Assembly (NCBI GenBank): GCA_903932385.1
Contig: CAIZGA010000684.1
Coordinates: 1 to 10,734 of the forward strand
Reading direction: 5' to 3'
From: an uncultured Acidobacteriota bacterium
GTDB lineage: Bacteria > Acidobacteriota > Terriglobia > Terriglobales > Acidobacteriaceae
DNA: 10,734 bases
The position numbers and the translations under genes were made by a program. The notes under the pieces were generated by a model. It saw only the letters and a program-made list of their open reading frames with translations. It made no database searches and was not told where the DNA came from. Shown here in pieces: positions 1 to 7,174 of this stretch. Numbering within the stretch: the first letter of the stretch is position 1; the number at the start of each line of letters is the position of its first letter.

Positions 1-1
1 C

Positions 2-100
2 ATAGACTTTGGTGTAGTTTTTTCAAAATGCGTTATGGGAATAGAACATTTATTGAACTTTTTATATTCTGTGGCTAAAGTGCTCGAGGTAAATATATGA
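2..100 (+). CDS. C-terminal end of an unidentified protein (truncated by window edge)
   Basis: An open frame enters from the left edge and runs about 32 codons to a TGA at 98-100. The visible C-terminus includes MGIEHLLNFLYSVAKVLEV, a mildly hydrophobic amphipathic stretch. The stop overlaps the ATG of the next gene in an ATGA arrangement, which is typical of translationally coupled genes and is the main reason to believe the frame is real. Base composition is AT-rich like the next gene and unlike the rest of the window. Too little is visible to assign a family. Confidence 0.45.
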   Translation: MDFGVVFSKCVMGIEHLLNFLYSVAKVLEVNI

Positions 101-381
101 TTCGAGTTCGCACTGACAAAGAGTTAAACAAAATTAAATATGAAGAAATCGGCTATATTCTCAATATTCGTCCTGAGCGAAATATGGTTCATCATGCTAG
201 TTGTTCAGCCGTAAGTGTTTCAGGTGCACTCATGCACCCAAAGTTTTGGGGTGATGATCCGATAAAAGTTCAATCATGGCTTAAATTCGGTGACGATGGC
301 TTGAAGCCTGGTGATGTTGGTTATGGTTGGCGAGAACGGGGTTGGGTTGATTGTGGCCTATGTGGCGGTCTCGATTTATAA
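97..381 (+). CDS. Small unknown protein with HHxxC...CxxC pattern, AT-rich
   Basis: 94 residues, with a GAGG ribosome binding site at 86-89 seven bases before the ATG, which overlaps the stop of the preceding frame (ATGA). I do not recognise the family. Residues H32, H33 and C36 near the middle and C86-x-x-C89 near the C-terminus could form a metal (zinc) site; this is inference from spacing only. The C-terminal part is rich in Gly and Trp. Codon use is AT-rich (many AAA, ATA, TAT) compared with the GC-rich genes that follow, suggesting horizontal acquisition. It converges on the gcv operon with only 20 bases between stop codons. HHxxC...CxxC arrangements occur in small proteins and C-terminal domains near restriction or other accessory genes, but nothing here proves such a role. 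Confidence 0.7.
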   Translation: MIRVRTDKELNKIKYEEIGYILNIRPERNMVHHASCSAVSVSGALMHPKFWGDDPIKVQSWLKFGDDGLKPGDVGYGWRERGWVDCGLCGGLDL

Positions 382-401
382 AAGATTGAATAAGACTGTA
401 T

Positions 402-674
402 TTATATTTTTTCTTTCATTTCTCTCTCGATCCGCAACTGCTCCATCACCGAGCCAATCAGTTCCTTCGCGCCATTAATCTGCCCCAGCACATATTCCAA
501 ATCCAGCGCCGGTTTGTTCAGATTCCGCGCACTGGTGCAGTACACGCCATGCTGGCCCACCAGCACCAGTGCATCGGTCAGCATGTCGAGCGATACCGCC
601 AGACGTCCGCGCGATACACCCATCATGAATTCGTGCTGCTCCAGCGCCTGTTTCTGATCGTCAAACACGGTCAT
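402..674 (-). CDS. 90-aa unknown protein, last gene of the gcv operon
   Basis: The start is the ATG at 672-674, because AAAGGAG lies at 682-688 eight bases upstream. A GTG slightly upstream would sit inside that binding site and is unlikely. The start is two bases after the gcvPB stop, so it is very probably co-transcribed with the glycine cleavage genes. The protein looks soluble and mostly helical, with a central hydrophobic segment (LTDALVLVGQHGVY, about residues 35-48) and a charged C-terminus. I do not recognise the family. The last codons (AGA GAA ATG AAA GAA AAA ATA) are AT-rich and include AGA and ATA, in contrast to the CTG/GCG/GTG-rich body. The native C-terminus may therefore have been replaced at the boundary with the AT-rich left segment. 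Confidence 0.7.
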   Translation of the reverse strand: MTVFDDQKQALEQHEFMMGVSRGRLAVSLDMLTDALVLVGQHGVYCTSARNLNKPALDLEYVLGQINGAKELIGSVMEQLRIEREMKEKI

Positions 675-676
675 CG

Positions 677-2227
677 CTACCACTCCTTTGCGGCAGTGTC
701 CGGCTGCAGCGGCGTCGCCAGCGCGGGGGCCTTCCAGCGCAGCACCGGCTTGCGGGCCGCGGCGGTTTCATCCATGCGAGAGACGCGCGTCGTGTGCGGC
801 GCATCCAGCACCAGTTGCGGGTTCTCTTCTGCCTCTCGCGCAATCTGCTTCAACGCATCCACCAGCAGGTCCAGCTCCTGCCGCGACTCGCTCTCCGTCG
901 GTTCAATCATCATCGCGCCTGCCACAATCATCGGGAACGAAACCGTGTAGGGATGGAAGCCGTAATCAATCATGCGTTTGGCCATGTCGCCGGTCTTGAT
1001 TCCATTGCGTGCCTGCGCCCTGTCGCTGAACACCACTTCGTGCAGCGTCGCCGTCTTGTACGGCAGCTCGAAAATTCCCTCCAGCTTCGCCCGCAGATAA
1101 TTCGCATTCAGCACCGCATCTTCCGTCGTCTGTCGCAATCCATCCGGCCCGTTCGCCAGGATGTACGCCAGCGCGCGCACAAACATTCCAAAGTTGCCGT
1201 AGAAGGCGCGCACGCGGCCCACCGTCTGTGGTCGATTGAATTCAAATCCCAGCGTGCCGTCCTCGCGAGTGCACAGCACCGGCGTCGGCAAAAACGGCTC
1301 CAGAATTTTCTTGCAGGCCACCGGCCCCGAACCCGGCCCGCCACCGCCATGCGGCGTGGAAAAAGTTTTGTGCAGATTCAGATGCATCACGTCCACACCA
1401 AAATCGCCCGGCCGCGTCTTGCCCACCAGCGCATTCATGTTCGCGCCGTCCATATACAGCAGCGCGCCCTTGGCATGCAGAATGTCGGCAATCTTGTGGA
1501 TCTCGCTTTCAAACACACCGATGGTCGAAGGATTCGTCAGCATCAACGCGGCAGTGTCATCATCCACCAGCTTTTCCAACTCTTCCAAATCCACCATGCC
1601 CTGCGGATTCGATTTCAAATTCTGCACCTGATACCCGCACACCGCCGCCGTTGCAGGATTCGTCCCGTGCGCGGAATCAGGTATCAAAATCTTGCGCCGC
1701 GGATTGCCCAGCGACTCATGGTACGCACGTACCAGCAGGATGCCGGTGAACTCGCCATGTGCGCCCGCCGCCGGCTGCAGCGTAATCGCATCCATGCCGG
1801 TAATTTCCATCAGGCATTCGCTCAGCAACTGCATAATGTTCAGCGAGCCCTGCGACAACTCCACCGGCTGGTACGGGTGCGCGTCGGCAATGCCTTCCAG
1901 CCGCGAGACAACTTCATTCACGCGCGGGTTGTACTTCATCGTGCAGCTGCCCAGCGGATACATGCCGAGATCAATCGCATAATTCCACGTCGAAAGCCGC
2001 GTGTAATGCCGGATGATTTCAATCTCGCTCACCTCGGGCATCAGTCCCAGGTCTTCGCGCGCGGCCTCGCCCAGCAGCACCTTCGCATCCACTGCGGGCA
2101 CGTCCAGCGCCGGCAGCTTGTACGCCTTCTTGCCCGGCGAACTCTGCTCGAAAATCAGCCGCTCGTCCTGGCTCACATGCGTGCTGGCCTTCTGCGGTGT
2201 GCCGATAAATTTTCCGTCGTTGTCCAT
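677..2227 (-). CDS. gcvPB: Glycine dehydrogenase (decarboxylating) subunit 2, P-protein beta half
   Basis: The PLP-carrying half of the split P protein of the glycine cleavage system, which decarboxylates glycine and transfers the aminomethyl group to lipoyl-GcvH. About 516 residues from the ATG at 2225-2227. The frame also allows a TTG 12 bases upstream, but that TTG is poorly placed relative to a binding site, while GAGG precedes the ATG. Visible family motifs include YPLGSCTMKYNPR near residue 90, QPAAGAHGEFTG near 150, SAHGTNPA near 185, YMDGANMNA near 258, and the PLP-binding lysine in NLHKTF (about K287) followed by the glycine-rich TPHGGGGPG. The first eight bases after the upstream small gene separate the two. 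It works with GcvPA as a complex in the cytoplasm. The C-terminal tail of about 30 residues after the last conserved region is Ala/Pro/Arg-rich and probably disordered. Confidence 0.97.
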   Translation of the reverse strand: MDNDGKFIGTPQKASTHVSQDERLIFEQSSPGKKAYKLPALDVPAVDAKVLLGEAAREDLGLMPEVSEIEIIRHYTRLSTWNYAIDLGMYPLGSCTMKYNPRVNEVVSRLEGIADAHPYQPVELSQGSLNIMQLLSECLMEITGMDAITLQPAAGAHGEFTGILLVRAYHESLGNPRRKILIPDSAHGTNPATAAVCGYQVQNLKSNPQGMVDLEELEKLVDDDTAALMLTNPSTIGVFESEIHKIADILHAKGALLYMDGANMNALVGKTRPGDFGVDVMHLNLHKTFSTPHGGGGPGSGPVACKKILEPFLPTPVLCTREDGTLGFEFNRPQTVGRVRAFYGNFGMFVRALAYILANGPDGLRQTTEDAVLNANYLRAKLEGIFELPYKTATLHEVVFSDRAQARNGIKTGDMAKRMIDYGFHPYTVSFPMIVAGAMMIEPTESESRQELDLLVDALKQIAREAEENPQLVLDAPHTTRVSRMDETAAARKPVLRWKAPALATPLQPDTAAKEW

Positions 2228-2235
2228 GCCTCGCC

Positions 2236-2580
2236 TCAAAACTCCACTGCAGAATCGCCGTCATTGCCCGAATAAAATTGTCCGGCCTCGGAGCCTTCGT
2301 AATCCTCGCTCCGCAAAGAGCAGCGCAACGTCACATCATTCTCAAACGCAATTTCCATCGCGATACCCGGCTCCAATGTTGCCGTCGTCACATTCACGCC
2401 AATCTGCGAACACAACGCGTCGCGATATCCCGGCTCGCCAAAATCATACGAGCCTTCCGAAAGAAAAATCGTCGGCCAGGTGTACAGAGTCAGTTCCGGC
2501 CCGCTGAAGTTCAGCTCCAGAAAATCCTGCACAAAAGCCACCGTGCCGAGTTCATTGCCTTCAATCGCGCTGATATCCAT
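2236..2580 (-). CDS. 114-aa unknown protein inserted between gcvPA and gcvPB
   Basis: The ATG lies two bases after the gcvPA stop and the TGA is eight bases before the gcvPB ATG, so it is embedded in the operon and probably translationally coupled. The protein is soluble and acidic. Its core contains LTLYTWPTIFLSEG (31-44), PGYRDALCSQIG (50-61) and SLRSEDYEGSEAGQFY (88-103). I associate this type of sequence with an uncharacterised group of small bacterial proteins, but I cannot name a domain, and the resemblance is from memory. It has no transmembrane helix, no signal peptide and no obvious catalytic motif. Being placed between two subunits of one enzyme could mean a role in the P-protein, or simply insertion into an existing operon. 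GC content matches its neighbours, so it does not look recently acquired. Confidence 0.8.
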   Translation of the reverse strand: MDISAIEGNELGTVAFVQDFLELNFSGPELTLYTWPTIFLSEGSYDFGEPGYRDALCSQIGVNVTTATLEPGIAMEIAFENDVTLRCSLRSEDYEGSEAGQFYSGNDGDSAVEF

Positions 2581-2582
2581 AG

Positions 2583-3914
2583 TTATTTGCTCAGCACTTC
2601 CACGGCCGCATCAATCTGTTCCTTCGTCGTTAACTCGGTGCAGCACCATAGCGACGCATTCTTCAGCTCGCGATACCAACTGCCCAGCGCCACACCGCCA
2701 ATGATTTTTTTCTTCAGCAACTTTGCCGCCGCACGCTTGGGAGAAATCGGCAACTCCAGAACAAACTCATGGAAGCGCGGCGCGCCGGTAAAGTGCAGCT
2801 TCGCGCCCGGAATCGCCGCCAGCGCCTGTGCCGCATACTGCGTCTTCGCCAACTTCTGCAGCGCCAGTTCCTTCAGCCCTTCGCGTCCATAGACCGTCAT
2901 GTAAATCGTCGCCATCAACGCCACCAGTGCCTGGTTGGTGCAGATATTCGATGTCGCCTTCTCGCGCCGGATGTGTTGCTCGCGCGTCGAGAGCGTCAGC
3001 ACATACCCGCGCCTACCGTGTTTGTCGCGTGCCTCGCCCACCAGTCGCCCTGGCATCTGCCGCACAAACTGTTCCTTGCACGCAATCACGCCGCAGTACG
3101 GTCCGCCATAGCTCACCGGAATCGCAAATGACTGCGCCTCCAGCGAAACAATGTCGGCCTCCACCGGCGGCTTTACCGCGCCCAGCGATACAGCTTCTGC
3201 AATCGAAACAATCAGCAGCGCGCCTTTGCGATGCGCAATCTCGGCAATCGCTTTCACGTCTTCAATCGTGCCGAAAAAATTCGGCGACTGAATCAGCACG
3301 CATGCAGTTTTATCGGTCACAGATTTTTCCAGCGCATCCAAATCCACGCGGCCCGTTTCTGTGTATCCCACCAGCTTTGCCGGGATGCCCTGGTGCTGCG
3401 CGTAGGTATGAAACACTTCGCGGTATTCCGGATGCACCGACTTCGCCACCACCGCGCGACTGCGCCCGGTCACTCGCACCGCCATCATCACCGCTTCGGC
3501 GGCGCCGGTCGAACCGTCATACATCGACGCATTCGCAATCTCCATGCCGGTCAGTTCGCAGATCATTGTCTGGAACTCAAACATGGCCTGCAGCGTGCCC
3601 TGCGAAATCTCCGCCTGGTACGGCGTGTAGCTCGTCAGAAATTCGCCGCGCTGTACCAGCGCATCAATAATCACCGGCCGGTAATGCCGGTACGCGCCTG
3701 CGCCCAGAAAACTCGCATAGCCGTTCGCATTTGCTTCCGCCTGCTTGCGGAAGTAGCTGATGATTTCCTGTTCGCTGTGTTGGTACGGAATTTTTAAATC
3801 GCGCCGCAGCTGGTACTCGGCGGGTATGGTGGAGAAGAGTTGGTCAATCGACTCTGCGCCAATTTCGCGCAGCATCTCACTCCGGTCGGCTGGGGATTTC
3901 GGCAAGTAGCGCAT
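2583..3914 (-). CDS. gcvPA: Glycine dehydrogenase (decarboxylating) subunit 1, P-protein alpha half
   Basis: N-terminal half of the split glycine decarboxylase, 443 residues from the ATG at 3912-3914, close to the usual family length. The start is chosen because [15 protein letters not shown] matches the typical beginning of GcvPA; the frame stays open further upstream but inside gcvH. Family motifs visible are [13 protein letters not shown] (68-80), [13 protein letters not shown] (94-106) and [10 protein letters not shown] (132-141), with a C-terminal region ending in [16 protein letters not shown]. This subunit has the aminotransferase fold but lacks the PLP lysine, which is supplied by GcvPB. 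The start is two bases after the gcvH stop, with GGAGGAG about 14 bases upstream inside gcvH, so translational coupling is likely. Confidence 0.97.
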   Translation of the reverse strand: MRYLPKSPADRSEMLREIGAESIDQLFSTIPAEYQLRRDLKIPYQHSEQEIISYFRKQAEANANGYASFLGAGAYRHYRPVIIDALVQRGEFLTSYTPYQAEISQGTLQAMFEFQTMICELTGMEIANASMYDGSTGAAEAVMMAVRVTGRSRAVVAKSVHPEYREVFHTYAQHQGIPAKLVGYTETGRVDLDALEKSVTDKTACVLIQSPNFFGTIEDVKAIAEIAHRKGALLIVSIAEAVSLGAVKPPVEADIVSLEAQSFAIPVSYGGPYCGVIACKEQFVRQMPGRLVGEARDKHGRRGYVLTLSTREQHIRREKATSNICTNQALVALMATIYMTVYGREGLKELALQKLAKTQYAAQALAAIPGAKLHFTGAPRFHEFVLELPISPKRAAAKLLKKKIIGGVALGSWYRELKNASLWCCTELTTKEQIDAAVEVLSK

Positions 3915-3916
3915 CG

Positions 3917-4306
3917 TCAGCTGCCGGTCTCCTCCGAAACATATTTTTCGTAACCTGCGGCATCCAGCAAGCCGGAAACTTCCGCCGGGTTCGCCAGCTT
4001 CACCTTCAGCATCCACGCCGCGTGCGCATCTTTGTTCACCTGCTCGGGATCATCCTTCAGCGTTTCATTCACGGCAGTCACCGTGCCGCTCACCGGCGCA
4101 TACAAATCTGAAACGGCCTTCACGGATTCCACCGAGCCGAAAATTTCGCCCGCTTTGATGCTCGCACCCACCGCCGGCAGGTCAATGAAGACGATGTCGC
4201 CAAGTGAGTCCTGCGCGTAGTGCGTGATGCCGATGGTGCCGTCGGCACCGGCTGCATCAATCCATTCATGCTCTTTGGTGTAGCGGTAATTTTCCGGATA
4301 GGCCAT
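3917..4306 (-). CDS. gcvH: Glycine cleavage system H protein
   Basis: 129-residue lipoyl carrier that takes the aminomethyl group from the P protein and presents it to the T protein and then to lipoamide dehydrogenase. The start is the ATG at 4304-4306, preceded by GGAGAG with a seven-base gap; the longer frame upstream lacks family similarity. The N-terminus YRYTKEHEW is the classic GcvH beginning. The lipoylation site is [15 protein letters not shown], with K63 as the modified lysine. The C-terminal helix region [12 protein letters not shown] is also typical. It sits between the isomerase-like small gene (50 bases upstream) and gcvPA (2 bases downstream). Confidence 0.97.
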   Translation of the reverse strand: MAYPENYRYTKEHEWIDAAGADGTIGITHYAQDSLGDIVFIDLPAVGASIKAGEIFGSVESVKAVSDLYAPVSGTVTAVNETLKDDPEQVNKDAHAAWMLKVKLANPAEVSGLLDAAGYEKYVSEETGS

Positions 4307-4356
4307 GCTGCAACTCTCCAAATGGTTGTGAACTGCGGTCAACTTTAGTGTAACTG

Positions 4357-4647
4357 CTACCTTGGGCCCATGCCCGGATACGGCTGCAACGGCGTCAATG
4401 TCATCACTTCCAGCATCCCGCGTTGTGCCAGCGGCAACGTGCCGATGGCGTCGCGAACATCCTGCACGGTTTCTGCTTCAAACATCAAACACGCACCCGG
4501 CATGTCGCCGCGTCGCCAGATCTGCCGCAGCTGCCCGGCGGCATACAACTCGCGCACCCGTTGCTGCTCGGCTTCCAGCAGCTCCGGTGTAAATGCTTCG
4601 GCTGCAAAGGCCTCCGTCCGCCTGCGTGTAACGACAAGAAATTGCAT
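4357..4647 (-). CDS. Muconolactone-isomerase-like (MIase fold) small protein
   Basis: 96 residues with a strong GAAGGAG binding site five bases before the ATG. The pattern fits the muconolactone delta-isomerase-like ferredoxin-fold family (Pfam MIase, also resembling YCII-type dimeric alpha-beta barrels). The evidence is an N-terminal strand MQFLVVTRR, a helix with E27 and R30 to L34, then AAGQLRQIWRRGD (36-48), a strand CLMFEAE (53-59), LPLAQRGMLEV (71-81), and a terminal TPLQPYPG typical of the family. True muconolactone isomerases work in the beta-ketoadipate pathway, but no other gene of that pathway is here, so the enzymatic role is doubtful. It lies 39 bases after gcvT and 50 before gcvH, and is probably co-transcribed. 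The substrate or function is not evident. Confidence 0.75.
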   Translation of the reverse strand: MQFLVVTRRRTEAFAAEAFTPELLEAEQQRVRELYAAGQLRQIWRRGDMPGACLMFEAETVQDVRDAIGTLPLAQRGMLEVMTLTPLQPYPGMGPR

Positions 4648-4686
4648 TGCTGCTCCTTCGCTTGCCTTGTCTTAATTTTTCCCTAA

Positions 4687-5826
4687 CTAAACTTTGCCCG
4701 GCTTGCTGCGTTTGTAAAACGGCGTCGGCACCACCACCGCCTTCACCCGCTGCCCGCGGACTTCCACAGCCACTTCCGTACCCACCGCAGCATACTCCGC
4801 CGGCACATACGCCAGCGCAATGTTCTTCTTCAAAAACGGCGCCGGAGATCCACTCGTAATGCTGCCCAACGGCGCGCCCTCCAGCGTCGTCACCGCGTAG
4901 CCGTCACGGCCAATGCCGCGCTCCACCATCTCCAGCCCCACCAGTTTGCGCTTCGCTCCGCCTGCAGCTTCCACTGCGGCCAACGCATCGCGGCCAATAA
5001 AATCTCCCTTGTCCATCTTCGCGTAGCGGCCCAGCCCGGCTTCCAGCACATTAATCGTCTCGGAGATTTCATGCCCGTAGAGTGCCATCGCGCTTTCCAG
5101 CCGCAGCGTATTGCGCGCACCCAAACCGCACGGCAGAATGCCGAATTCTTTTCCCGCCTCCAGCACTTCATTCCACACGCGCTCGCTGGTCGCCACATCC
5201 GACGGAACATAAATCTCAAATCCGTCTTCGCCCGTGTAACCCGTGCGCGCAATCAGCGTGTTCGGCAACCCGCATACCGTTCCCCACTTGAACCAATAAT
5301 TTTTAATCGCACTCAGGTCCACGTTCGTCAGCTTCGCCAGCGTCTCCGCCGCGCGCGGCCCCTGGATGGCCAGCTGCGTGTAGTAATCCGAATAATCTGA
5401 AACGTGGCAGGAGTGCATCTGCGCCGCCTGCGACCGCACCCACTGCACGTCCTTCTCGCGCGTGCCGGCGTTGATTACCAGCAGGTAGTCATTCTCAGAA
5501 AATTTGTGCACTACCACGTCATCAACAAAACTTCCGTCCGGATACAGCATCGCCGAATATTGCGCCTGCCCCACCGCCAGCTTCGACGCGTCATTCATGC
5601 AAAGCTGCTGCACACCCGCCAAAGCTCCGGGCCCGCGCAGTTGGATGTCGCCCATGTGGCTCACGTCAAACAGACCCACGCCGGTGCGCACTGCCATGTG
5701 TTCGGCAATCAGACCGCTGTATTCCACCGGCATGTCCCAGCCGCCAAAATCAACCATTTTCGCTTTCAGCGCGCGATGCACACCGTTCAGCGGGGTCTTG
5801 CGAAGCTCTGTTGTGGGAGTAGACAT
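4687..5826 (-). CDS. gcvT: Aminomethyltransferase, glycine cleavage system T protein
   Basis: 379 residues, close to the family's usual length. It transfers the methylene unit from aminomethyl-lipoyl-GcvH to tetrahydrofolate, releasing ammonia and giving 5,10-methylene-THF. Motifs include GGWDMPVEYSGL (28-39), FDVSHMGD (53-60), YPDGSFVDDVVV with the paired Asp102-Asp103 of the folate-site region, TGYTGEDGFEIYVP, and GLGARNTLRLESAMALYGHE, then FIGRDAL. It is the first gene of the operon. The ATG at 5824-5826 has only a close GAGG (three-base gap), so the start is moderately certain; no better ATG lies upstream in frame. Confidence 0.97.
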   Translation of the reverse strand: MSTPTTELRKTPLNGVHRALKAKMVDFGGWDMPVEYSGLIAEHMAVRTGVGLFDVSHMGDIQLRGPGALAGVQQLCMNDASKLAVGQAQYSAMLYPDGSFVDDVVVHKFSENDYLLVINAGTREKDVQWVRSQAAQMHSCHVSDYSDYYTQLAIQGPRAAETLAKLTNVDLSAIKNYWFKWGTVCGLPNTLIARTGYTGEDGFEIYVPSDVATSERVWNEVLEAGKEFGILPCGLGARNTLRLESAMALYGHEISETINVLEAGLGRYAKMDKGDFIGRDALAAVEAAGGAKRKLVGLEMVERGIGRDGYAVTTLEGAPLGSITSGSPAPFLKKNIALAYVPAEYAAVGTEVAVEVRGQRVKAVVVPTPFYKRSKPGKV

Positions 5827-5939
5827 AGGCCTCGGCGGGACACGGGAAATTTACTTACATAGTTACTCTAAATATTGTAATGAACCACCCGCTGAGGATA
5901 ACGGGGCTGGAATTACCCAGCCCCAATAGCAATCCGCCG
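5827..5939 (-). promoter_or_regulatory. gcvT: Short leader between yeiH and gcvT with a possible promoter
   Basis: On the minus strand the stretch 5847-5880 is AT-rich against a GC-rich background. It contains TACAAT (5874-5879), a five-of-six match to a sigma-70 -10 box, which would leave a leader of about 40 bases before gcvT. No good -35 box stands out at the expected spacing, so this is a candidate only. I looked for a glycine riboswitch and the region is too short and lacks the conserved aptamer elements. Confidence 0.3.
5903..5924 (-). terminator. Perfect 8-bp hairpin after yeiH
   Basis: GGGGCTGG (5903-5910) pairs perfectly with CCAGCCCC (5917-5924) across a six-base loop, 15 bases beyond the stop of the YeiH-family gene. 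The stem is strong and GC-rich, but on the minus strand it is followed by GTTATCC rather than a T run. It may therefore be a weak or factor-aided terminator, or a structure limiting read-through into gcvT. Confidence 0.5.
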
Positions 5940-7025
5940 TTACAGCTTGTAAAAATAACTGGCCCCGAAAATCAGCCCCAGCGTCAGCACGGCAATCGCC
6001 ACTTCGCCGATGGCGCCCACCAGCAGAGGCCGCACTCCCTGCTTGCCCAACTCGCGCAAGTTGGTGCGCAGACCCACTCCGGCAAAGGTCAGCAGAAACG
6101 CCCAGCGCGATAGATTGCCCAACGCCAGCACCTGCGGCTTGGTAAAGAAGCTCAACGATGCCAGCAGCGAAATCAGCAGGAAGCCCAGCACGAACTTGGG
6201 AAACTTGCTCCACAGGAAGGCCGCCTTGTTGCCCACCTCTTTCGCCTGACCCTTCGACGCCCAATAAATCGCATAGCCCAGCACGACAAAACCGATCATT
6301 GCATTGCGGCACGACTTCGCCAGCACGGCCATCTTGCCCGCCGCGTCGGAATACAGCGCGCCCGCAGCCGTCGCCTCCGCCGTGTTGTCTACACCCAGCC
6401 CCGCCCACAGGCCATAGGCCCTGTCGCTCAGATGCAGGTAATGCCCGATCAGCGGGAAGGTGAACAGCGAAATCGCACCCAGCGCCAGAATCGCCGCAAT
6501 CGCGTACGACGAGTCTTCTTCATCGGCGTCAATCGCGCCCTGCGCCGCAATAATTGCCGATACGCCGCAGATCGAAGAACCCACCGCCAGCAGCGTCGTC
6601 AACTTTGGCTTCAGGTTGAAGGCGCGTCCCAGCAGCGTCATAAAAATCAGCGACAGCGTAATCTCAATCACCACCAGCGCCAGCGAAATCCCGCCCAGGT
6701 GCAGCACATCGCTGATGAGGAACCGCGCGCCCAGCAGCACAATGCCCACCTTCAGCCAGAAGTCATACGTGTCCACTCCGGAGCTGAAAATTTTGGCCAC
6801 GCCAACCGTGTTTGAAATTACCAACCCGATCAGAATCGCCCACAGCACGTATTCAATATTCGGCAACACGGTGTGGTGCATTGTTTTGTACTGCGTAATC
6901 GTCTGCTCAATGTATTTGCCGCCCCAGCCAACAACGCCCAGCAGCAGGATGCCCGGCACTAAACCAAGCACTCGGAGAATCAGCGACGCCGATTCTGCCG
7001 TATGTGTTTCTGCAGTATTTGCCAT
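5940..7025 (-). CDS. YeiH/UPF0324-family membrane protein, putative sulfate exporter
   Basis: 361-residue polytopic membrane protein of the YeiH family (Pfam PF03601, often annotated as putative sulfate exporter; the true substrate is not established for most members). The start is the ATG at 7023-7025, preceded by AAAGGAGG with a seven-base gap. The longer open frame upstream would read through the stop region of the small gene in front. The family signature GSSICGVSAIIAAQGAI lies at 149-165. Other conserved pieces are LKVGIVLLGARFL (91-103), WAGLGVDNTAEATAAG (207-222) and a C-terminal FAGVGLRTNLREL. Roughly ten hydrophobic segments are visible, the first at about 19-37 and the last ending near the C-terminal FGASYFYKL. 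It follows the 40-aa membrane protein by 26 bases, probably in one transcript. Confidence 0.9.
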   Translation of the reverse strand: MANTAETHTAESASLILRVLGLVPGILLLGVVGWGGKYIEQTITQYKTMHHTVLPNIEYVLWAILIGLVISNTVGVAKIFSSGVDTYDFWLKVGIVLLGARFLISDVLHLGGISLALVVIEITLSLIFMTLLGRAFNLKPKLTTLLAVGSSICGVSAIIAAQGAIDADEEDSSYAIAAILALGAISLFTFPLIGHYLHLSDRAYGLWAGLGVDNTAEATAAGALYSDAAGKMAVLAKSCRNAMIGFVVLGYAIYWASKGQAKEVGNKAAFLWSKFPKFVLGFLLISLLASLSFFTKPQVLALGNLSRWAFLLTFAGVGLRTNLRELGKQGVRPLLVGAIGEVAIAVLTLGLIFGASYFYKL

Positions 7026-7051
7026 TACGGTTCCTCCTTTCAGCGCGTGGT

Positions 7052-7174
7052 CTACCACGGCACCTGGTTGATGACGCCAATGCGGACAAGCAGCGCAGCC
7101 AGCAAAGCCAGCAGCACCGCCCAGGTATCAAGCGACAGTCTTCGACTCGGTGTGGACGAAGTGGGTGAGGACAT
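7052..7174 (-). CDS. 40-aa single-helix membrane protein upstream of yeiH
   Basis: A small gene with good local signals: ATG at 7172-7174, GGAG seven bases upstream (7182-7185), and a TAG at 7052-7054. The protein starts MSSPTSSTPSRRLSLDTWAV and continues with a Leu/Ala-rich segment ending in RIGVINQVPW. Residues 17-35 form one transmembrane helix, preceded by a Ser/Thr/Pro-rich and basic N-terminus (RR at 11-12) that would stay in the cytoplasm by the positive-inside rule. The stop lies 26 bases before the YeiH-family start. My recollection is that longer family members begin with a similar Trp-containing first segment, so it may be a detached N-terminal helix or an accessory subunit of the transporter. 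This is inference. Confidence 0.75.
   Translation of the reverse strand: MSSPTSSTPSRRLSLDTWAVLLALLAALLVRIGVINQVPW

Noticed and set aside
97..381. HNH-type nuclease reading of the HHxxC...CxxC protein
   Set aside because: The His pair and Cys residues suggest metal binding, but the asparagine/histidine order and fold elements of an HNH motif are not visible, so I do not name it a nuclease.
1..420. Insertion sequence or attachment site at the AT-rich boundary
   Set aside because: No terminal inverted repeats, transposase fragment, tRNA end or direct repeat is visible in the part of the segment present.
2228..2239. TTG start for gcvPB 12 bases upstream of the chosen ATG
   Set aside because: The TTG overlaps the stop of the preceding gene and has GGAG too close to it, while the ATG at 2225-2227 has GAGG at a normal distance.
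794..2275. Long plus-strand open frame (493 codons) opposite gcvPB
   Set aside because: It is the antisense of a clearly identified gene. Its translation is full of His, Arg and Gln with no family resemblance, as expected for a shadow in GC-rich DNA.
5827..5939. Possible glycine riboswitch ahead of gcvT
   Set aside because: Glycine riboswitches often precede gcv operons, but this 113-base space lacks the conserved aptamer core elements and is mostly taken up by the hairpin and an AT-rich promoter-like stretch.
6907..7131. 74-codon minus-strand frame overlapping the start of the YeiH-family gene
   Set aside because: It is out of frame with the transporter, rich in Cys/Arg/Trp, and overlaps the better-supported 40-aa gene, which has a proper binding site.
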